Positions 60,333 to 64,000 of a stretch of DNA of 64,000 nucleotides are shown here, in pieces. Where the stretch lies: assembly GCA_900473175.1 (NCBI GenBank), contig UCKM01000005.1:328071-392070 (forward strand). The letters run 5' to 3'. The DNA is from Hyphomicrobiales bacterium. GTDB lineage: Bacteria > Pseudomonadota > Alphaproteobacteria > Rhizobiales > Rhizobiaceae. How positions within the stretch are numbered: the stretch's first letter is position 1; each line of letters begins with the position of its first letter. The notes under the pieces were generated by a model, which did no database searches, was not told the DNA's origin, and was given only the letters and a program-made list of their open reading frames with translations. The position numbers were made by a program, and so were the translations under genes.

Positions 60333-61154
60333 TCAATCCTTTTTGTAGACCGCCAGAATCGGGCCCACGGGATCGGTTCCGCCGATCAGCGTTTTCCGGC
60401 CATTCGACAGGGACGAAATCATCCCGTCGAGGAACAATGCGTTTGCACAGCCAAGCTCGTCCTTGAAAAGACGGGCAAAGCGTCCGAGGCTGACCGGCTC
60501 GGTAGATATGGCGAGGACAACCGTATGCGCATCGCGGACGCCGACGCCGTTGCGGATGAAACGGGACGTGCCGTCCGGTTCAAAGCGGGGATGCACCTTG
60601 CCGTCAATAACCAGCATCGGTCCCGACTGCGTGGCAATGCGCACGTCAGGCGCCGCGCCGGCATAGGCTTCGGCCGAAAGGACGCCGGCCGTGCCGTCAT
60701 GCCTGACGAAGAACACGCCGTTCGGCTTCATGAAGAAGTTGCCGGCTCCTTCGTCCGTGCGCAGCGGTGAAACCTCGCGACCGCTTTCCACGTGGAGACC
60801 CACAGCTGTCATGTCCGGTTCATACATGCCGGCATTCATTGCCAGGATCAGTCCTCCCGCCTCAGGTTCAGCTGCGATGAAATGTGCGAGCGAACCATAG
60901 GCATTGCCGTCCGAATCGTTGAGCGCCAAGCTCACTTCATAGGAACCAACATCGATTTCGCAGACGACATGGTCGACGCTTTCGAAATCGACCATCCGGC
61001 AGAGCGATGGCAGATCTTCCCTCGCAAAGGGGAGCGGATCCATGAGAACTCCTGACTTTTCTGAAGCGGGCTGCTGTTGCGCCAACGGTATCAACACAGC
61101 CGCAACGATCGCGGCAGTAAGCACGCCGGCTGCAACAATGATACGAAATGACAC
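60333..61154 (-). CDS. Phosphodiester glycosidase family protein (NAGPA/DUF2233)
   Basis: A 273-residue protein with an N-terminal membrane/signal helix (residues 5-25) and an NAGPA domain: ILAMNAGMYEPDMTAVGLHVE, FFMKPNGVFFVRHDG and LFLDGMISSL. The family includes the lysosomal uncovering enzyme and bacterial exopolysaccharide-linked proteins that act on phosphodiester sugars. It is probably periplasmic. It interrupts the bolA-grxD pair in reverse orientation. The substrate is unknown. Confidence 0.88.
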   Translation of the reverse strand: MSFRIIVAAGVLTAAIVAAVLIPLAQQQPASEKSGVLMDPLPFAREDLPSLCRMVDFESVDHVVCEIDVGSYEVSLALNDSDGNAYGSLAHFIAAEPEAGGLILAMNAGMYEPDMTAVGLHVESGREVSPLRTDEGAGNFFMKPNGVFFVRHDGTAGVLSAEAYAGAAPDVRIATQSGPMLVIDGKVHPRFEPDGTSRFIRNGVGVRDAHTVVLAISTEPVSLGRFARLFKDELGCANALFLDGMISSLSNGRKTLIGGTDPVGPILAVYKKD

Positions 61155-61261
61155 TGTGACCAGCCTTGTTTTGACAAAATTGAAGCGCTATCTGTAAAAC
61201 ACGAAAACAATTGAACCATGACATGACGAGTCGTCACATCCTGGGGTGAAAGGTTGCCGAA

Positions 61262-61594
61262 ATGAGCGGTATCAACGAATTTATCGACAATGAGGTCAAG
61301 AGCAACGACGTCGTTCTCTTCATGAAAGGCACCCCCGGGTTCCCGCAGTGTGGATTTTCGGGCCAGGTCGTGCAGATACTCGATTATATCGGTGTCGACT
61401 ATAAGGGCGTGAATGTGCTTTCCTCCAATGATCTGCGCCAGGGCATCAAGGACTATTCCAACTGGCCGACCATCCCGCAGCTGTATGTGAAGGGTGAATT
61501 CGTCGGTGGATGCGATATCATCCGCGAAATGTTCCAGTCGGGGGAGTTGCAGAGCCTCCTCAGCGAAAAGGGCGTCGCCACCAAGGCCGCCTGA
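61262..61594 (+). CDS. grxD: Monothiol glutaredoxin
   Basis: A 110-residue Grx4-type glutaredoxin with the single-cysteine site CGFS (Cys30), and glutathione-binding [20 protein letters not shown]. It carries a [2Fe-2S] cluster with BolA and delivers Fe-S clusters or regulates iron sensing. The ATG follows a GGTTGCCGAA context with weak ribosome site. It has its own terminator at 61645. Its usual partner bolA is upstream, separated by the glycosidase gene. Confidence 0.96.
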   Translation: MSGINEFIDNEVKSNDVVLFMKGTPGFPQCGFSGQVVQILDYIGVDYKGVNVLSSNDLRQGIKDYSNWPTIPQLYVKGEFVGGCDIIREMFQSGELQSLLSEKGVATKAA

Positions 61595-61644
61595 TTACGC
61601 ATTACGTTTAATCGGTTCCGGGGCAGTCCGGGATCTCGTTTTAT

Positions 61645-61671
61645 AAAGGCGTCGGCCGCTCCGACGCCTTT
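61645..61671 (+). terminator. Rho-independent terminator after grxD
   Basis: A perfect 11-bp stem AAAGGCGTCGG / CCGACGCCTTT with a 5-base loop, followed by GTCTTTGTTTTA. It lies 50 bases after the grxD stop and before the MFS gene, so the two genes are separate transcription units. Confidence 0.88.
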
Positions 61672-61700
61672 GTCTTTGTTTTAGTATTGCAGGCTTGATC

Positions 61701-62948
61701 ATGGATAGTTCGACGACAACATCCGCCTCCCGCCTCAAGGGAATGGGCAAGGCGGAATTCATCGCGATGATGGCGATGCTGATGGCGATCAATGCGCTTG
61801 CCATCGACATCATGCTTCCAGGCCTGCAGCAGATCGGCGCCAGCCTCGGCGTCGCCAGCGAAAACCATCGCCAATATGTGATTTCCGCCTATCTGATGGG
61901 CTTTGCCGTCTCGCAGCTGTTCTATGGCCCGATCTCTGATCGATTTGGCCGCCGTGTGCCGATGTTCACCGGGCTAATTGTTTATATCGGCTCGGCGCTT
62001 GCCTGCGTTTTCGTTCCGAGTTTCACGTCGCTCCTGCTCTTCCGCCTGCTGCAGGGTATCGGTTCCGCTGCGACGCGCGTCATTACGATCTCCATCGTGC
62101 GCGACGTTTACGGCGGAAGGCAGATGGCCGAGGTGATGTCGCTGATCATGATGGTGTTCATGATCGTCCCGGTGATTGCGCCGGGTACGGGCCAGACCGT
62201 CATGCTTTTCGGCAATTGGCACCTCATCTTCATCTTCATGGCTGCCATCGCCAGCGCGGTATCGTTGTGGGTGTATCTGCGCCTACCCGAGACGCTCGAT
62301 CCGGCAGACGTCCGCCCATTCACGATCAAGTCGGTATCGCAGGGCTTCAGGATCGTTCTCACCAACCGCGTGGCGCTATGCTACACGCTGGCCAACTCGG
62401 TCATCTTCGGCGCACTGTTCGGCTTCATCAATTCCGCCCAACAGATCTATGTCGGAATATATGATCTCGGCGTCTGGTTTCCGGTCGCCTTTTCGGCAGT
62501 CGCCATAACCATGTCGCTCTCCTCGTTCCTGAACTCACGCCTCGTCGGCAAGTTCGGCATGCGGCGCATTTCGCACGGTGCGCTGCTTGGGTTCCTCGGC
62601 ATCAACGGTTTCTGGTTGCTGCTGACGATCCTCGGGCCGAATCCGACACCGTTCCCGCTCTATCTCCTGCTATTTGCGCTCGCCATGTTCCAGTTCGGCT
62701 GGATCGGCTCCAATTTCAACTCGCTGGCCATGGAGCCTCTGGGGCATGTGGCGGGCACCGCGTCATCGGTGCTTGGCTTCATGAGCACGGCAGGCGGCGG
62801 CGCCATCGGCGCGCTGATCGGTCAGGCTTATGATGGAACGACGCTGCCGCTGACGGCAGGGTTCTTCGTTCTGTCGTTGATTGGATTGGTGTTCGTTCTG
62901 ATCGCCGAGCGCGGCCGGATGTTCCACCCGCACAACAAGCCGGTTTGA
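61701..62948 (+). CDS. MFS multidrug exporter (Bcr/CflA type)
   Basis: A 415-residue major-facilitator protein with 12 transmembrane helices. Motif A is GPISDRFGRRVPMF after helix 2; the N-half has FIAMMAMLMAINALAIDIMLPGL, a feature of the Bcr/CflA drug exporters, with Asp in helix 1. The start is set at ATG 61701; a TTG two codons earlier is possible. It would export bicyclomycin-like or other drugs, or sulfonamides. It is monocistronic after the grxD terminator. Confidence 0.92.
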   Translation: MDSSTTTSASRLKGMGKAEFIAMMAMLMAINALAIDIMLPGLQQIGASLGVASENHRQYVISAYLMGFAVSQLFYGPISDRFGRRVPMFTGLIVYIGSALACVFVPSFTSLLLFRLLQGIGSAATRVITISIVRDVYGGRQMAEVMSLIMMVFMIVPVIAPGTGQTVMLFGNWHLIFIFMAAIASAVSLWVYLRLPETLDPADVRPFTIKSVSQGFRIVLTNRVALCYTLANSVIFGALFGFINSAQQIYVGIYDLGVWFPVAFSAVAITMSLSSFLNSRLVGKFGMRRISHGALLGFLGINGFWLLLTILGPNPTPFPLYLLLFALAMFQFGWIGSNFNSLAMEPLGHVAGTASSVLGFMSTAGGGAIGALIGQAYDGTTLPLTAGFFVLSLIGLVFVLIAERGRMFHPHNKPV

Positions 62949-62995
62949 ACATCCGCTGTGGTTGAAATGTCAATCGAAGCTGGCGCTGTGCCTGC

Positions 62996-63017
62996 TTCGA
63001 CAGGCTCACCATGAGGG
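62996..63017 (+). repeat. Partial copy of the palindromic repeat
   Basis: A 22-bp exact match to 43081-43102 (starting TTCGACAGGCTCACCATGAG). It lies in the intergenic region between the MFS gene and ttcA, without the second arm seen at 43167-43195. It belongs to the same dispersed repeat family. Confidence 0.7.
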
Positions 63018-63056
63018 AGATGGTAGCTCCCATGGACGTCGGCTAATCCAAGCTTG

Positions 63057-63899
63057 CTATACTAGCCCCAGCCCCGCAAAATCGAAAATCTTGCGATCGA
63101 GCAGATGGCTCGGGCGCGTATTGGCCAGCGCGCGGATCATGGTTTCCTTGCGGCCCGGCATGCGCTTCTCGATGTCGGCCAGCATGGTTTTCATCATGTT
63201 GCGCTGGAGGCCTTCCTGGCTGCCGCAAAGGTCACAGGGAATGATCGGAAACTGCATCGCACCGGCGAACTTTTCAAGATCGTCTTCGGCACAATAGCTG
63301 AGTGGCCGCAGCACCATCAGATCGCCCTCGTCGTTGAGGAGCTTCGGCGGCATGGCGGCAAGCCTTCCTCCATGAAACAGGTTCATGAAGAAGGTTTCAA
63401 GAATATCCTCGCGATGATGGCCAAGCACCAGCGCTGAGCAGCCTTCCTCCCGCGCGACGCGGTAGAGATGGCCGCGGCGCAACCTTGAACACAGCGAGCA
63501 ATAGGTCTGGTTCTCGGCGATCTTGTCCGTGACGACCGAATAGGTGTCCTGATACTCGATGCGATGTGCAATGCCATTCCTGTTCAGGAAATCCGGCAGA
63601 ATGTGCTTGGGAAAGTTGGGCTGACCCTGGTCGAGATTGCAGGCGAGTAGTTCAACCGGCAGAAGACCCCGCCACTTCAGGTCAAGCAGCAGCGCCAATA
63701 GCCCATAGGAGTCCTTGCCGCCGGAAAGCCCAATGAGCCAGCGTTCCCCGGCCCTGACCATCGCGAAATCTTCGAGCGCCTGGCGCGTGTTGCGCAAGAG
63801 TCGCTTGCGCAGCTTGTTGAATTCGACATTCGACGGCACGCCGAGAAACATCGGGTGGCAGCCTGCCGCATCGCTTAAGTCTGGTTCGTGGATGGTCAT
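63057..63899 (-). CDS. ttcA: tRNA 2-thiocytidine synthetase TtcA
   Basis: A 280-residue PP-loop ATPase that thiolates cytidine 32 of tRNA. The PP-loop is [10 protein letters not shown] (residues 57-66). The [4Fe-4S]-binding cysteines are in [12 protein letters not shown] and [11 protein letters not shown]. The rest ([26 protein letters not shown] in parts) is typical of the long-type TtcA. The ATG at 63899 is the first. It is convergent with the MFS gene; the last 100 bases of the window, upstream of it, contain no further gene. Confidence 0.96.
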   Translation of the reverse strand: MTIHEPDLSDAAGCHPMFLGVPSNVEFNKLRKRLLRNTRQALEDFAMVRAGERWLIGLSGGKDSYGLLALLLDLKWRGLLPVELLACNLDQGQPNFPKHILPDFLNRNGIAHRIEYQDTYSVVTDKIAENQTYCSLCSRLRRGHLYRVAREEGCSALVLGHHREDILETFFMNLFHGGRLAAMPPKLLNDEGDLMVLRPLSYCAEDDLEKFAGAMQFPIIPCDLCGSQEGLQRNMMKTMLADIEKRMPGRKETMIRALANTRPSHLLDRKIFDFAGLGLV

Positions 63900-64000
63900 G
63901 GAACACCTCGTTGCGACCTAATTGCATCGTCGCAAGGTTGAACGCAAGAGATCGATTTTCTCCGAACTGCTGATTGTGTCAGGCACCCCCCTCTGTCCTG

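Noticed and set aside
1..64000. CRISPR arrays, tRNA or rRNA genes, insertion sequences, phage genes
   Set aside because: No regularly spaced repeats, cloverleaf-like sequence, transposase or structural phage genes were seen by reading; a tRNAscan or repeat search would decide small cases.

Overview
The window is GC-rich chromosomal DNA from an alphaproteobacterium, most likely of the order Hyphomicrobiales (Rhizobiales), in or near Phyllobacteriaceae/Brucellaceae. That placement is inferred from gene content: an lpiA-acvB lipid operon, an F1-ATPase inhibitor zeta protein (DUF1476), DUF1127 and DUF2259 proteins, a RirA-type iron box, and the pur/bolA/grxD neighbourhood. I see no rRNA, tRNA, CRISPR array, prophage or insertion sequence. 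Most genes sit in tight operons with 4-bp ATGA overlaps.

Layout. 1-9.1 kb: a collinear run of an exported sulfatase, a MoxR AAA+ ATPase, DUF58, DUF4381, two von Willebrand (Bat) membrane proteins (the second fused to TPRs), a BatD-like protein and a formylglycine-generating enzyme. The first and last genes are an enzyme and its activator, so the Bat/MoxR module between them is a candidate sulfatase maturation or envelope-handling system. 9.2-12.3 kb: a NarL-class histidine kinase without an adjacent response regulator, a hemolysin III/TrhA membrane protein and a TonB/TolA-C-like secreted protein. 12.4-17.1 kb: a ribose/xylose-type sugar ABC transporter divergent from a GntR/FCD regulator, with a palindrome between them. 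17.1-21.6 kb: an Fe(III) ABC transporter with a DUF1349 gene at its end and a TGA-N9-TCA iron box upstream. 21.8-26.8 kb: a bile-acid-type symporter and the acvB-lpiA operon. 27-32.4 kb: an unknown protein, an FAH-family hydrolase, a GH144-like glycosidase, a lipid kinase, a lipoprotein and an alpha/beta hydrolase.

32.4-37.8 kb: a minus-strand operon for maturation of a molybdenum hydroxylase (flavin reductase, CoxD-like AAA+, CoxE-like VWA, two XdhC proteins, a MobA/MoeA-like fusion), with no structural hydroxylase genes in view. 37.9-42.9 kb: a periplasmic binding protein, a DmpA-type peptidase, rpe, a DUF2259 protein and purB. 42.9-48 kb: an intergenic palindromic repeat, a VOC protein, a hicAB toxin-antitoxin pair with two operator-like palindromes, an epimerase, a small hydrolase, an HpcH/HpaI aldolase and the zeta inhibitor. 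48.3-50.3 kb: purC-purS-orf85-purQ, followed at once by a vapBC pair with a perfect operator palindrome. 51-57.7 kb: a GST, a lipoprotein, two DUF1127 proteins divergent from a MocR regulator, an ArsR/SRPBCC/DUF1801/DUF1801 cassette, an orphan XRE regulator, DUF1330 and an SDR. 57.8-64 kb: purL, bolA, an NAGPA-like glycosidase, grxD, an MFS drug exporter and ttcA.

Purine synthesis genes (purB, purC, purS, purQ, purL) are spread over about 18 kb and separated by accessory genes, toxin-antitoxin pairs and regulators. The core is therefore conserved, with accessory insertions between its blocks. Start codons were chosen from Shine-Dalgarno sequences and protein family starts; several differ from the longest possible reading frame.
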